The notes under the pieces were generated by a model. It was given only the letters and a program-made list of their open reading frames with translations. It was not told the DNA's origin and did no database searches. Shown here piece after piece: positions 14,346 through 20,976 of a stretch of DNA of 30,490 bases. The stretch's first letter is position 1. The number at the start of each line of letters is the position of its first letter. The DNA is from a virus: the IMG/VR virus record IMGVR_UViG_3300044522_000142, positions 1 to 30,490 of that record, one strand, 5' to 3'. The translations under genes and the position numbers were made by a program.

Positions 14346-14545
14346 TACTTTGATGCCCATTCCAACCAGCGAGTGTGAAAGTGAGACTGTGCGCACTTGG
14401 CACAAGTTACTTCTGCATTCAATAGTGGGCTACCAGTTCCTCTTGCACCACAAGCAAATTGGCGCATTCCATCAAATCCAAGATGGATTTTTGTGCCTGT
14501 GGCTGTTCTGCGTGGCTTCATTATATTTTGTGTGTTTGTTTCCAT
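14345..14545 (-). CDS. Small zinc-ribbon-like protein, leaderless start
   Basis: 66 aa. The ATG at 14545 is exactly 6 nt downstream of a TATAAT box, so the mRNA is expected to begin at the ATG. Residues include KIHLGFDGMRQFACGARGTG and VTCAKCAQSHFHTRW: one Cys, then CxxC and two His, a probable single zinc site. Small 'KIHL-x-CG...TC-x-x-C' proteins are common in actinophages. An in-frame upstream ATG at 14581 would place the promoter inside the gene and is rejected. Confidence 0.75.
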   Translation of the reverse strand: METNTQNIMKPRRTATGTKIHLGFDGMRQFACGARGTGSPLLNAEVTCAKCAQSHFHTRWLEWASK

Positions 14546-14551
14546 ACAGAC

Positions 14552-14581
14552 ATTATAAGCACACCTGATACTCAAACACAA
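14552..14581 (-). promoter_or_regulatory. Leaderless promoter of the 14545 gene
   Basis: -35 TTGTGT (14581-14576), 18-bp spacer, -10 TATAAT (14557-14552), then GTCTGT and the ATG at 14545. The transcription start predicted from the -10 box coincides with the A of ATG. Confidence 0.75.
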
Positions 14582-14590
14582 CCACCCTGT

Positions 14591-14616
14591 TCAAAGCCTT
14601 ATCTGGCAAGGGTTTT
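14591..14616 (-). promoter_or_regulatory. Upstream promoter element, copy 1
   Basis: On the minus strand AACCCTT, GCCAGAT, AAGGCTT: an inverted repeat with one mismatch. It begins right after the stop codon of the nuclease gene and ends about 10 nt before the -35 box of the 14545 promoter. Confidence 0.6.
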
Positions 14617-15067
14617 AGGATTGGTCATAGTAGGCAGCCAGCGCAGGTGCAATCAATTCAGCCCACACAGACAACTTGACCATCACCAGCCCATCAGACC
14701 ACCCATCAGGCATCAGCACAGCCCTAGTGGGCTTACGCAGACTTCCATAATCAGACTGGTTAGATAACACCTGTGCTTCAATACGCAGCCACGCTGTAAC
14801 TGCTGGCTGTATCTGCTTGCCTGCTTTGACTTCATTAGCAAACAATGAATCTTGCCAGTTTTCTTCATTGGCATCACCAAACTTGTTTGATGGTTTCACA
14901 CCTAAAGCCTTGCGTGCTGTGCGCTGCTTGGTCAAACCTTTGCGCCGATTCCTAGCACCCATGCAACGCTTGCAGGAACACCCACGCACATGACGCTGGT
15001 TAGTTATGTTGCCAAACAGTTCACACCCACATGGGCATTCACCTTTGCGTGGTGCTTCTTCTTCCAT
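14615..15067 (-). CDS. PD-(D/E)XK-like nuclease with zinc-binding N-terminus
   Basis: A 150-aa protein. N-terminal Cys clusters CPCGCELF and HVRGCSCKRCMGARNRRKGL (about 11-45) suggest zinc binding. Then FGDANEENWQDSLFANEVKA with the E-V-K signature (about 66-82), GKQIQPAVTAWLRIEAQ, and VLMPDGWSDGLVMVKLSVW. The E...EVKAG...AExQ pattern occurs in many actinophage nucleases that may act as Holliday junction resolvases or recombination nucleases. Catalysis is inferred. Its stop is followed at once by an upstream promoter element. Confidence 0.72.
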   Translation of the reverse strand: MEEEAPRKGECPCGCELFGNITNQRHVRGCSCKRCMGARNRRKGLTKQRTARKALGVKPSNKFGDANEENWQDSLFANEVKAGKQIQPAVTAWLRIEAQVLSNQSDYGSLRKPTRAVLMPDGWSDGLVMVKLSVWAELIAPALAAYYDQS

Positions 15068-15084
15068 TCATGCAGTGTAGAACA

Positions 15085-15594
15085 TCACTGATGGTTGTTC
15101 AGTTGCAATGCGCATTCAATGATGCGTGAATCTGTGATGCGTGCTGTGCGCACCTGTTCCATCACCAGTTCTAATAACTGTTCTAGTTCTTCACGCCTAC
15201 GCCTAGCCACAGTAGAAGCAGGTTCATCAATGCGTTCAGCATCTTCATATTTGTAACGCTGATTTGAATGCACATACACATGACACCTGTTGATCTTTTT
15301 GTGCAGCATGAACACAACACCATTCTGGTGAAGGATTGATAACGCACCAGATGATTGCCCATGATGCAGATTCAGCAAATCACCAACCTGTTGATAGGTC
15401 AAACCTTCTGGGTTGAGTGACAGCAGATGCAATATTTGTCTGGCACGCTTGATGGCTTTGCCATTGGCTGTTTCTCTCTTGGCTCTTTCCTTACTGGCAG
15501 GCTGATTGACAAAGCCTGCTGTGCCTGCGTAGGGCATCAGGTCATCATCTGATGGTTCTTGATTATCAAACAGGTTGGGTTGGTCACTGGTCAT
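15085..15594 (-). CDS. Winged-helix DNA-binding protein
   Basis: A 169-aa protein; ATG overlaps the previous stop as ATGA. An acidic start (NLFDNQEPSDDDLMPYAG), a basic linker, then a winged helix at about 48-105: KRARQILHLLSLNPEGLTYQ, QVGDLLNLHHGQSSGALSIL, and the wing VVFMLHKKINRCHVYV. The C-terminal coiled helix (RRRREELEQLLELVMEQVR) may dimerise it. Probably a transcription or replication regulator. It sits between the unknown 114-aa gene and the nuclease. Confidence 0.78.
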   Translation of the reverse strand: MTSDQPNLFDNQEPSDDDLMPYAGTAGFVNQPASKERAKRETANGKAIKRARQILHLLSLNPEGLTYQQVGDLLNLHHGQSSGALSILHQNGVVFMLHKKINRCHVYVHSNQRYKYEDAERIDEPASTVARRRREELEQLLELVMEQVRTARITDSRIIECALQLNNHQ

Positions 15595-15935
15595 TGTGTG
15601 TCTTTCAACTGGCGTGCTGCTGCGCCTACTGGATTAGTGGCGTAAATCCCTGATGCTCTGTCTTTCTCTCTTTGCTTGGCAAGTTCTAATGCGTACTGGT
15701 CAGTGCCTTTGCCAGATGCACGATCTGCTTGCCTGTCTGCTGCATCAACAGCAGCATCTGTGTTCATGTGTATTGCTGCTTGTAACAGTTCAGAAGCCAG
15801 ATCGCAAAGGTCTTGTACTGATAGTGGCAGTGATTGCACAGCGTTACCGTTGTGTGCGTAGTCACCCATGATCAGAAATGCTTTTGCGCCTAGCACTGTG
15901 CTGTGGCTTGTTATCACTTCTATTAATCTTCCCAT
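15591..15935 (-). CDS. Unknown early protein
   Basis: A 114-aa protein with GAKAFLIMGDYAHNGNAVQS, a helical LCDLASELLQAAIHMNTDAA, and a charged Ala/Arg-rich second half (AADRQADRASGKG, LAKQREKDRAS). The start overlaps the metalloprotein gene by 13 nt and the end overlaps the winged-helix gene by ATGA. No motif points to a function. It may be a partner of either neighbour, given the coupling. Confidence 0.65.
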   Translation of the reverse strand: MGRLIEVITSHSTVLGAKAFLIMGDYAHNGNAVQSLPLSVQDLCDLASELLQAAIHMNTDAAVDAADRQADRASGKGTDQYALELAKQREKDRASGIYATNPVGAAARQLKDTQ

Positions 15936-16639
15936 TGTGTTGTTGTCTTTTCTCTAGTGGGCAGTACCCAATCAATTAAATGTGTTGCTTGGTTTTGAAT
16001 GATGTAATCAACTGAATAACCCCATGTGGATACTTTGAAAAATGAGATGCTGCACTTCCAGCGTTTTTGCCACACTTCACGCAGGCACTGGTAGAACTCT
16101 TTTGAATGCACATCACGCTTACCATTAGCAGTGGCTTTTGGTGGTACTGCACAGTGCGCAAGTTCATGTGCCAACACTTGCCACACACGCCTGCTTCTGT
16201 GAATGGTTTGATCAAGATCTACATTCACTTGAATCAAGTTTATGAAAGACATAGCGTGACCATATTGCCTGCCACGATTCTGCCCACGCACGATCTTGAT
16301 TCTGGGTAGTGGTCTGCCATTGTGATACGGCTGCATCAAACGCCAGATGCGTTCTGCTTCTTTGTGAATCATCTTCACACGCTGCGCATCAATGCGTGCT
16401 TGCTCTTTGGCAGGTGCATTGTTTTTGCTGATGGTTGCACGCTTGGCTGTTGTCTTTTTCTTGGTGGTTTCTTTTTTTGCTTCACGCTTCTTTTCTAATG
16501 CTGGTGCGCTGCGTTCAACAAGCACACCTGCCTTTGCTGAACATGGCAGGCAGTACCTGCGCACATCATTCTTGCGTGGCTTGGTTGGTGCAATCACACC
16601 TGCGTTGCAGGTTGGGCATTTCCATCTGGCGTTCATCAT
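15923..16639 (-). CDS. SprT-like zinc metalloprotein
   Basis: A 238-aa protein. N-terminal zinc ribbon C8-x2-C11 and C30-x2-C33, a Lys/Thr/Ala-rich basic linker (about 48-80), then a SprT-like domain with HELAH (158-162) and a later His in DVHSKEFY (178), which supply the HExxH...H zinc site. SprT/Spartan-type proteases act on DNA-bound proteins. In a phage this could clear DNA-protein crosslinks or act on host proteins. The upstream gene overlaps it by ATGA (a second ATG at 16636 is possible). Confidence 0.85.
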   Translation of the reverse strand: MMNARWKCPTCNAGVIAPTKPRKNDVRRYCLPCSAKAGVLVERSAPALEKKREAKKETTKKKTTAKRATISKNNAPAKEQARIDAQRVKMIHKEAERIWRLMQPYHNGRPLPRIKIVRGQNRGRQYGHAMSFINLIQVNVDLDQTIHRSRRVWQVLAHELAHCAVPPKATANGKRDVHSKEFYQCLREVWQKRWKCSISFFKVSTWGYSVDYIIQNQATHLIDWVLPTREKTTTQWED

Positions 16640-16869
16640 TCACCATCAATTCTTGAATCAACAAATGCTTTTGCATTCGTCAATGTTCTGAAGTAATGAT
16701 CTGTGTAACTTTTGCTGCTGCCAAACATTGTGGTGCTTTTGCTTTTCCAGTTACGCCATACCCATTCACCATCTTGTGTTTTCTTGATAATGAAATCACG
16801 ATATTCATATGCTGGTTGTCCATACCCTGTGACTTTGATTGCTTTGTGTGTGGTTATGTTTTTGTTCAT
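16636..16869 (-). CDS. Small protein with leaderless start, paralogue of 13849-14103
   Basis: 77 aa from the ATG at 16869, exactly 6 nt after TATAAT; an upstream ATG at 16953 would read through the promoter. It has alternating strands (QPAYEYRDFIIKKTQDGEWV) and a C-terminal helix (FRTLTNAKAFVDSRID). It resembles the 84-aa protein at 13849-14103 in start context, length and strand-helix order. Together they look like an early protein family produced from leaderless mRNAs. Function unknown. Confidence 0.75.
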   Translation of the reverse strand: MNKNITTHKAIKVTGYGQPAYEYRDFIIKKTQDGEWVWRNWKSKSTTMFGSSKSYTDHYFRTLTNAKAFVDSRIDGE

Positions 16870-16875
16870 ACCTGA

Positions 16876-16905
16876 ATTATAACCACCAGTTATACCTTTA
16901 CGCAA
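16876..16905 (-). promoter_or_regulatory. Leaderless promoter of the 16869 gene
   Basis: -35 TTGCGT (16905-16900), 18-bp spacer, -10 TATAAT (16881-16876), then TCAGGT and the ATG. The region shares GGTGGTTATA with the promoter at 20729-20758. Confidence 0.8.
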
Positions 16906-16913
16906 GTATCCCT

Positions 16914-16937
16914 TCAAAGCCTTATCTGGCTTGGGTT
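16914..16937 (-). promoter_or_regulatory. Upstream promoter element, copy 2
   Basis: Minus strand AACCCAA, GCCAGAT, AAGGCTTTG: the same core GCCAGATAAGGCTTTG as copy 1. It stands about 45 nt upstream of the ATG at 16869. Confidence 0.6.
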
Positions 16938-16952
16938 CCAAAGCCCCAGCCA

Positions 16953-17168
16953 TTAGCGCAACTTTTTCTTAGAGTGAATGCGCTTCACCCGATCAGGCAT
17001 GAATGATCGGTACATGGCATGACCTGTCTTGCCCCCATAACAAGTGATGCTGCCATCACTCATGTTCTGGTAAAGGTATTTGAATCTTCCTGATTCACCA
17101 GTGATTGATATTTCTGTGTTGCGTTCAAGAATCCTGTTATTGATTTTGAACAATGTTGTTTGTTTCAT
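16953..17168 (-). CDS. Conserved-type small basic protein
   Basis: 71 aa from the ATG at 17168 (the GTG at 17174 is less likely). Beta-rich: LFKINNRILERNTEISITGE, FKYLYQNMSDGSITCYGG, then MPDRVKRIHSKKKLR. The 'F-P-x-RVK-x-V/IH-x-KKK-x-R' ending is common to small proteins in actinophages; function unknown. A TAAAGT box 6 nt before the ATG suggests another leaderless start. It ends just before promoter element copy 2. Confidence 0.72.
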   Translation of the reverse strand: MKQTTLFKINNRILERNTEISITGESGRFKYLYQNMSDGSITCYGGKTGHAMYRSFMPDRVKRIHSKKKLR

Positions 17169-17174
17169 AACCAC

Positions 17175-17180
17175 ACTTTA
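17175..17180 (-). promoter_or_regulatory. Possible leaderless -10 box (TAAAGT)
   Basis: TAAAGT, then GTGGTT and the ATG at 17168, keeping the 6-nt rule. The -35 match is poor, so this is weaker than the 14552 and 16876 promoters. Confidence 0.4.
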
Positions 17181-17239
17181 TCACATTGGGTTTTTTTGAA
17201 ATTGCAAAACAGCCCCAAAACAGAGAAACCAAAAAATGT

Positions 17240-17256
17240 AACCCTTGCAACATAAG
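17240..17256 (+). promoter_or_regulatory. Upstream promoter element, degenerate copy 3
   Basis: Plus strand AACCCTTGCAACATAAG, matching the core of the copy at 20771 at 15 of 17 bases. It lies about 72 nt upstream of the ATG at 17168. Confidence 0.4.
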
Positions 17257-17260
17257 CATC

Positions 17261-17284
17261 AAAAATAATTTGAAAAATAATTTG
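17261..17284. repeat. Two exact tandem 12-bp AT-rich repeats
   Basis: AAAAATAATTTG occurs at 17261-17272 and again at 17273-17284. It is part of the AT-rich gap of 134 bp between the ERF gene and the 71-aa gene. It could be a DNA-unwinding segment or a regulatory site; nothing else is seen in the gap except the degenerate element copy. Confidence 0.6.
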
Positions 17285-17302
17285 ACACGATTTCAGAAAG
17301 TT

Positions 17303-18034
17303 TTACGCAATGGCAAACTTGCCATCAGAACCCAACACAATTTCTGCTTCACCCTTGCGCACTGACAACAGCGCATCAATTACTTTCTTAGCAACTTGTG
17401 ATGACATACCAGCAATGCCAGAACCAAACTGATCTACCAACAGTTGTTCATCACATTCTGTTTGGCGCAACAAGTTGTTGATGAAGTTTGTTTGCGCTTC
17501 AGTGATAACTGCACCTGATGTTTTAGTTGGTGGTTTGTTAGGTTGCGCAGCCTGCTGTGGTCTTTCAATGCGTGTTGGTTGTTCACGGTTTGGTGCATCA
17601 TGCGCTGATCTCTCATAAGTATCTGAATCAGGGTCTGCTTCATCAGTTGGTAAGCACAGTGTTTGTAGCAGTGCTGTTCTGAATGCAACGCTGTATGCCT
17701 TTGCTGTGGCTTTGTCCCCACTGTCCATAGATTCTGCACTGACAGTTGCAGCCACGCTTGAACCATCTGGTGCGTAGAAGGTGTAGGTGATTGTGATGCG
17801 TGCGTGTCCCATCACTGTTCTGTTCTGCCCTACCTGCACAGATTCATAATCACTGGTGATTACTGTTGGTACTACAACAACGCCATGCTTGCGCAACGCT
17901 GGTGACACAGCATTTATCACTGCGTCAATTCCTCTGAAGTTGAACTTCTGGTGGCTGTTGAAATCACCCTTCTTCACTGCACCTGCATCTGTCATCACTT
18001 GTGTAAGCAGGCTGTATATCTGTGGCTGTGTCAT
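17303..18034 (-). CDS. ERF-family single-strand annealing protein
   Basis: 243 aa from the ATG at 18034 (TGATG overlap with the exonuclease gene; AAAGG 9 nt upstream). The N-terminal 150 residues match ERF: KFNFRGIDAVINAVSPALRK (about 30-49), HGVVVVPTV, ITYTFYAPDGSSVAATV, MDSGDKATAKAYSVAFRTAL, LCLPTDEADPD. The C-terminal part is a Pro/Gln/Thr linker and a small helical domain (TNFINNLLRQTECDEQLLVD). It anneals complementary ssDNA made by the neighbouring exonuclease, for recombination-dependent replication or end joining. Confidence 0.92.
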   Translation of the reverse strand: MTQPQIYSLLTQVMTDAGAVKKGDFNSHQKFNFRGIDAVINAVSPALRKHGVVVVPTVITSDYESVQVGQNRTVMGHARITITYTFYAPDGSSVAATVSAESMDSGDKATAKAYSVAFRTALLQTLCLPTDEADPDSDTYERSAHDAPNREQPTRIERPQQAAQPNKPPTKTSGAVITEAQTNFINNLLRQTECDEQLLVDQFGSGIAGMSSQVAKKVIDALLSVRKGEAEIVLGSDGKFAIA

Positions 18035-18948
18035 CACACTGCACCTTTCACTGTGCGCATCACTCTGAATGATGTGGTTTTGCTGAACTGTTTAGCCATG
18101 TCTGGGTGTGCATCATTGAATGCTTTGCTGTCAAATCGGCTGGTTGATTGGGCTTTGAATGTCAATACCTTTTGACCATCAATGCTGGCTATTTCGTGTT
18201 CACGCATGAGGTTGGCAAGTTTGTCTTTCAGATCGTTTTCGAGTTGCTGTATTTCTTTCAACGCTGCTTTGGCTGCGTTCCATTCCATAATCAGTGATAG
18301 TGATGCACTGTCTAGTTGCAGTTCCCCAGATGGCTGTGGGTGCAGCAGTGATACCTGTGTGTAGTTCAGTGGCACATCTTCTGGCAGTTTGTCTGCATCA
18401 ATGGATTCACAGAACGCTGTAACCCTTTCAACCATCAATTCAATATCATTGTTGTGGCGTTCAACATTAAACATACTGATACGCAGTTGGCGATCTAACA
18501 CCACAAAAGTAACCAGTTCAGCACCACTGCAAAACATCTGTGCTTGTGCTTGCCAATACCATTCAGGCAGGCACTGTTCATTGGCAACCCATTTGGTAGT
18601 GGTCTTGCATTCAATCAAACGCCCATCATCAGCAAGCCCATCAAGCGTGGCTATCAACCTGCCATTCAGGTACATCACTTCTGGTGTTTCAACTTGCAGG
18701 TTTAGTTCTTCTTGCGCTGCTGTAATCAATCCTGATTCAAGCCATGTGCCACGCTTCATTGCTTCATTCTGTTCACGCACTACTGGTGGCTGCATTTTTT
18801 CTATAGCCAAATCAATAATGTTTTTCCAGTCATTGCAACCCATGATGCTTGATACTTCTGATGCGCCCACAATGGTTTGCCCATCATGCTTGTGGCGTGT
18901 CTGCAACCATTCAAGGGTGCCATGTGTGGGTTTAGTTATTTTCTTCAT
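18034..18948 (-). CDS. YqaJ-like viral recombinase/exonuclease
   Basis: 304 aa from the ATG at 18948; the longer frame to 19023 would begin inside the promoter region. Nuclease motifs: GASEVSSIMG (28-37), RGTWLESGL (66-74), ATLDGLADDGRLIECKTT (100-117) with the D...ExK core, and WYWQAQAQM (130-138). The last third is helical with a coiled segment (AALKEIQQLENDLKDKLA). It is the lambda-exonuclease-like partner of the ERF protein downstream, resecting ends to give 3' ssDNA. A CATAGT box 6 nt before the ATG suggests leaderless expression. Confidence 0.93.
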   Translation of the reverse strand: MKKITKPTHGTLEWLQTRHKHDGQTIVGASEVSSIMGCNDWKNIIDLAIEKMQPPVVREQNEAMKRGTWLESGLITAAQEELNLQVETPEVMYLNGRLIATLDGLADDGRLIECKTTTKWVANEQCLPEWYWQAQAQMFCSGAELVTFVVLDRQLRISMFNVERHNNDIELMVERVTAFCESIDADKLPEDVPLNYTQVSLLHPQPSGELQLDSASLSLIMEWNAAKAALKEIQQLENDLKDKLANLMREHEIASIDGQKVLTFKAQSTSRFDSKAFNDAHPDMAKQFSKTTSFRVMRTVKGAV

Positions 18949-18954
18949 GTGATA

Positions 18955-18960
18955 ACTATG
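18955..18960 (-). promoter_or_regulatory. Possible -10 box of the recombination operon (CATAGT)
   Basis: TGT-CATAGT (extended -10 type), then TATCAC and the ATG at 18948, again 6 nt. The best -35 at 18-bp spacing is TTCAAG, which is weak. Confidence 0.45.
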
Positions 18961-18996
18961 ACAGATGGGTGTGTCATACTTGAAACCCACAAATGC

Positions 18997-19030
18997 AAAA
19001 ACCCTTACTGAACTAGCCAGCAAGGGTTTT
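18997..19030. promoter_or_regulatory. Upstream promoter element, copy 4 (9-bp inverted repeat)
   Basis: AAAACCCTT (18998-19006) and AAGGGTTTT (19022-19030) form a perfect 9-bp stem with a 15-nt centre. It begins about 49 nt upstream of the ATG at 18948 and lies between the divergent recombination and replication genes. On the minus strand the second arm ends in T5, so it could also stop antisense transcripts. Confidence 0.6.
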
Positions 19031-19121
19031 CACATGAACAAACATAACAACGCTTTAGCGCAACCATGCAGATGCTGATGGTACCACCTAGAGTGTCAAA
19101 CCCACGCATGAAAGAACAAAC

Positions 19122-19871
19122 ATGACACAAAGAATCACTGCTGATAATTACTTTTCAATAGTGCCTGAATGGGTTTTATACGCTGATGTTTCAGCGTTGG
19201 CTGTCAGGCTGTACGCAACACTTCAACGGTATGCAGACAAAGATTCTGGTGGCTGCCACCCATCACGCAAAACCCTTGCAGATCGTTGTATCACCACAAC
19301 CAAAAGTATTGATAGAGCATTGAAAGAACTGGTTGCTTTGGGTGCTGTGAGTATGCACCAACGCACATCAGCCAATGGTGATCTGACTAGCAATCATTAC
19401 ACAGTGATAACTAATGCTGGGGTAGAGACAAAAACGCCCCTACCTAGAGACAATAAAGCACCTACAGGTAGGGACAAAAACAACCCTAGAACTATAGTCA
19501 GTATTAACCAGAGTCAAGAACAGGCAAGCGTGAACACACTTGCTGATGAATGGTGGCAGTTGTACAAGACACGCACAGGTGGCAAAACGCCAACAGGTAA
19601 GCGTGCGTTTTTTGCTTTGCAATCTGTGATCAGTGCTGCATTGGATTCTGGCTGGTCTGTTGATGATGTGCGTGATGCCCTGACCAGATGCGCCACTGTT
19701 CCTAGTGTGATGCAGTTTGATAGGGAACTGGCAAAGGTTCTACAATCCACACAGACCAGCCCCACACGCTCTGTAGGCGTTTGTTTCAGGTGTAAGGGTA
19801 CAAAGATGCGTATGGGCTGGAATGACGCTGGCACAGCACTGGTTGATGATCTGCCTTGTGATGTGTGCTGA
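19122..19871 (+). CDS. Replication initiator-like protein (winged helix, DnaD-like, zinc end)
   Basis: A 249-aa protein on the opposite strand to its neighbours. N-terminal winged helix (about 20-95): ALAVRLYATLQRYADKDSGG, HPSRKTLADRCITTTKSIDR, ALKELVALGAVSMHQR. A polar linker, then DEWWQLYKTRTGGK and a helical domain (VDDVRDALTRC). C-terminal zinc site C221-x2-C224 and C246-x2-C249. HTH_36/DnaD-like proteins of this layout initiate phage replication and load host helicase. No phage polymerase or helicase was found, which fits. AACCCTTGCAGAT inside the gene (19269-19281) resembles the upstream element. Confidence 0.8.
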   Translation: MTQRITADNYFSIVPEWVLYADVSALAVRLYATLQRYADKDSGGCHPSRKTLADRCITTTKSIDRALKELVALGAVSMHQRTSANGDLTSNHYTVITNAGVETKTPLPRDNKAPTGRDKNNPRTIVSINQSQEQASVNTLADEWWQLYKTRTGGKTPTGKRAFFALQSVISAALDSGWSVDDVRDALTRCATVPSVMQFDRELAKVLQSTQTSPTRSVGVCFRCKGTKMRMGWNDAGTALVDDLPCDVC

Positions 19872-19872
19872 C

Positions 19873-19906
19873 ACAAACAAAAGCCCCACCCATTACAGGT
19901 GGGGCT
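19873..19906 (-). terminator. Intrinsic terminator for minus-strand genes
   Basis: AGCCCCACC (19882-19890) pairs with GGTGGGGCT (19898-19906). On the minus strand the stem is followed by TTTTGTTTGT, so it ends the transcript of the 20682-19922 genes. It also lies just after the plus-strand initiator gene, but without a plus-strand U-tract. Confidence 0.8.
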
Positions 19907-19921
19907 AATGCTGGGGGATTG

Positions 19922-20176
19922 TTACTGGTTCTTTGTGCGTGCAACCAATGCTTTGAATTCCTTAGCAAACTTTTCTGCTTCTGCGTCATATGGCTGGAAG
20001 TCATGCACTGTGTCTAATGCACAGAATGCAGAACGATTACGCCCACCAACTTTGCGCATCACCACTGTTAATCCTTCTAGTGAGAACCAGCCATCAACAG
20101 TTCTGAAACTGTAATCGGGTTTCATGTAGGTGATTGTTCCACGCTGCTCTGTGTAGTTAAGTCCATTGGTGTTCAT
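19922..20176 (-). CDS. Unknown small early protein
   Basis: An 84-aa protein coupled to the gene before by TAATG. It begins MNTNGLNYTEQRGTITYMKP and has short beta strands: YSFRTVDGWFSLEGLTVVMR; then KVGGRNRSAFCALDTVHDFQ and a helical end (AEKFAKEFKALVARTK). No recognised motif. It is the last gene of a two-gene unit with its own promoter (20729-20758) and terminator. Confidence 0.7.
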   Translation of the reverse strand: MNTNGLNYTEQRGTITYMKPDYSFRTVDGWFSLEGLTVVMRKVGGRNRSAFCALDTVHDFQPYDAEAEKFAKEFKALVARTKNQ

Positions 20177-20682
20177 TACTTACCTGCCTTTGCAAATGTA
20201 ATTGTGTTCAACAAAGTTAATAATTGATTTGCGTTATTTACATCAAGTTCAATCTTAAATGTTGTTGCTGATGTTGAAAAATTATATTCTTTGTTTTCAA
20301 TGTTAAGTGTTTTCAACAAGCGTGCAAGTTCAGGTTTGATTTGATTCATTGCATCAATGTTTTGTTCTTGTGCAATCTTAAAGTTTTTACTGCGTTCAGC
20401 CATGACAACTTTGTGTGTTGTGTAATTTTCAATTGATTCACTGAATACGCCACTAACAATGCGCAATGATTTGTTTTGAACATTATTGCTGATAGTGGTG
20501 GTCTTTGTTTCTTCATTGAAATAAACTTGCTTTGTTTGTGCATACACCATTGGTGTTTTGTACTTGCTGCGTGATTCTTTAACAAAACCAACAACGATAA
20601 AATCTCCGTTGTATCTGGCGTTGCTATTAAAAATTGTTGTTGGTGCTTCGTTGATAATTTCTTGAATCTCTGATTGTTTCAT
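20176..20682 (-). CDS. Unknown early protein
   Basis: A 168-aa protein. Start supported by AAAGGAAA before the ATG; the leader is about 40 nt from the predicted start site at 20722. Helix (SEIQEIINEAPTTI), a long beta-rich stretch (DFIVVGFVKESRSKYKTPMV, TKTTTISNNVQNKSLRIVSG) and an Asn-rich end (LDVNNANQLLTLLNTIT). It has no motif I can name. Promoter and terminator make it and the 84-aa gene a separate unit transcribed toward the initiator gene. Confidence 0.7.
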   Translation of the reverse strand: MKQSEIQEIINEAPTTIFNSNARYNGDFIVVGFVKESRSKYKTPMVYAQTKQVYFNEETKTTTISNNVQNKSLRIVSGVFSESIENYTTHKVVMAERSKNFKIAQEQNIDAMNQIKPELARLLKTLNIENKEYNFSTSATTFKIELDVNNANQLLTLLNTITFAKAGK

Positions 20683-20728
20683 GGCTGGGTTTCCTTTGGT
20701 TTATGTCAGGTTGATTCCTGATACCAGA

Positions 20729-20758
20729 ACTATAACCACCATTTATATCTACTTGCAA
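20729..20758 (-). promoter_or_regulatory. Promoter of the 20682 unit
   Basis: -35 TTGCAA (20758-20753), 18-bp spacer, -10 TATAGT (20734-20729). It shares GGTGGTTATA and the following TTCnGGTAT with the 16876 promoter, but here the start is not an ATG: the message has a leader with a ribosome site. Confidence 0.75.
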
Positions 20759-20770
20759 GCATCAATTTAT

Positions 20771-20791
20771 AACCCTTGCCAGATAAGGGTT
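20771..20791. promoter_or_regulatory. Upstream promoter element, copy 5 (perfect 7-bp palindrome)
   Basis: AACCCTT (20771-20777) and AAGGGTT (20785-20791) around GCCAGAT. The 3' edge is 12 bp above the -35 box of the 20729 promoter. It is the most symmetric of the five copies. Confidence 0.65.
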
Positions 20792-20856
20792 TCAACCGAT
20801 TGCCACCACAGTGACACAACCTGTGATTAGGGTTTAACCCACCAGCCCCTAGTTAC

Positions 20857-20976
20857 CCACCAAGCGTGGTCATAATCAAATCTGCCTAGCGCACCCAGCA
20901 TTGCACCAGATGTGCCTGTAAGCCTGTGACAGTAGCGCAAACGCCAGTACGGGATACAGACAGCCACCAAGCGTGG
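20857..20976. repeat. 13-bp direct repeat pair
   Basis: CCACCAAGCGTGG occurs at 20857-20869 and 20964-20976. Each copy is itself a short inverted repeat (CCAC / GTGG, 5-nt centre). The copies are 107 bp apart, upstream of the plus-strand unit. Possible operator for one of the helix-turn-helix proteins. Confidence 0.55.

Noticed and set aside
18949-19023. Longer N-terminus for the exonuclease gene
   Set aside because: It would include the promoter-like region and has a poor ribosome site; family homology begins at the ATG 18948.
14591-19030. Upstream elements as ordinary intrinsic terminators
   Set aside because: Most copies lack a U-tract, two lie where no gene ends on that strand, and their distance to promoters is constant. 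Copy 4 may have a secondary terminator role.
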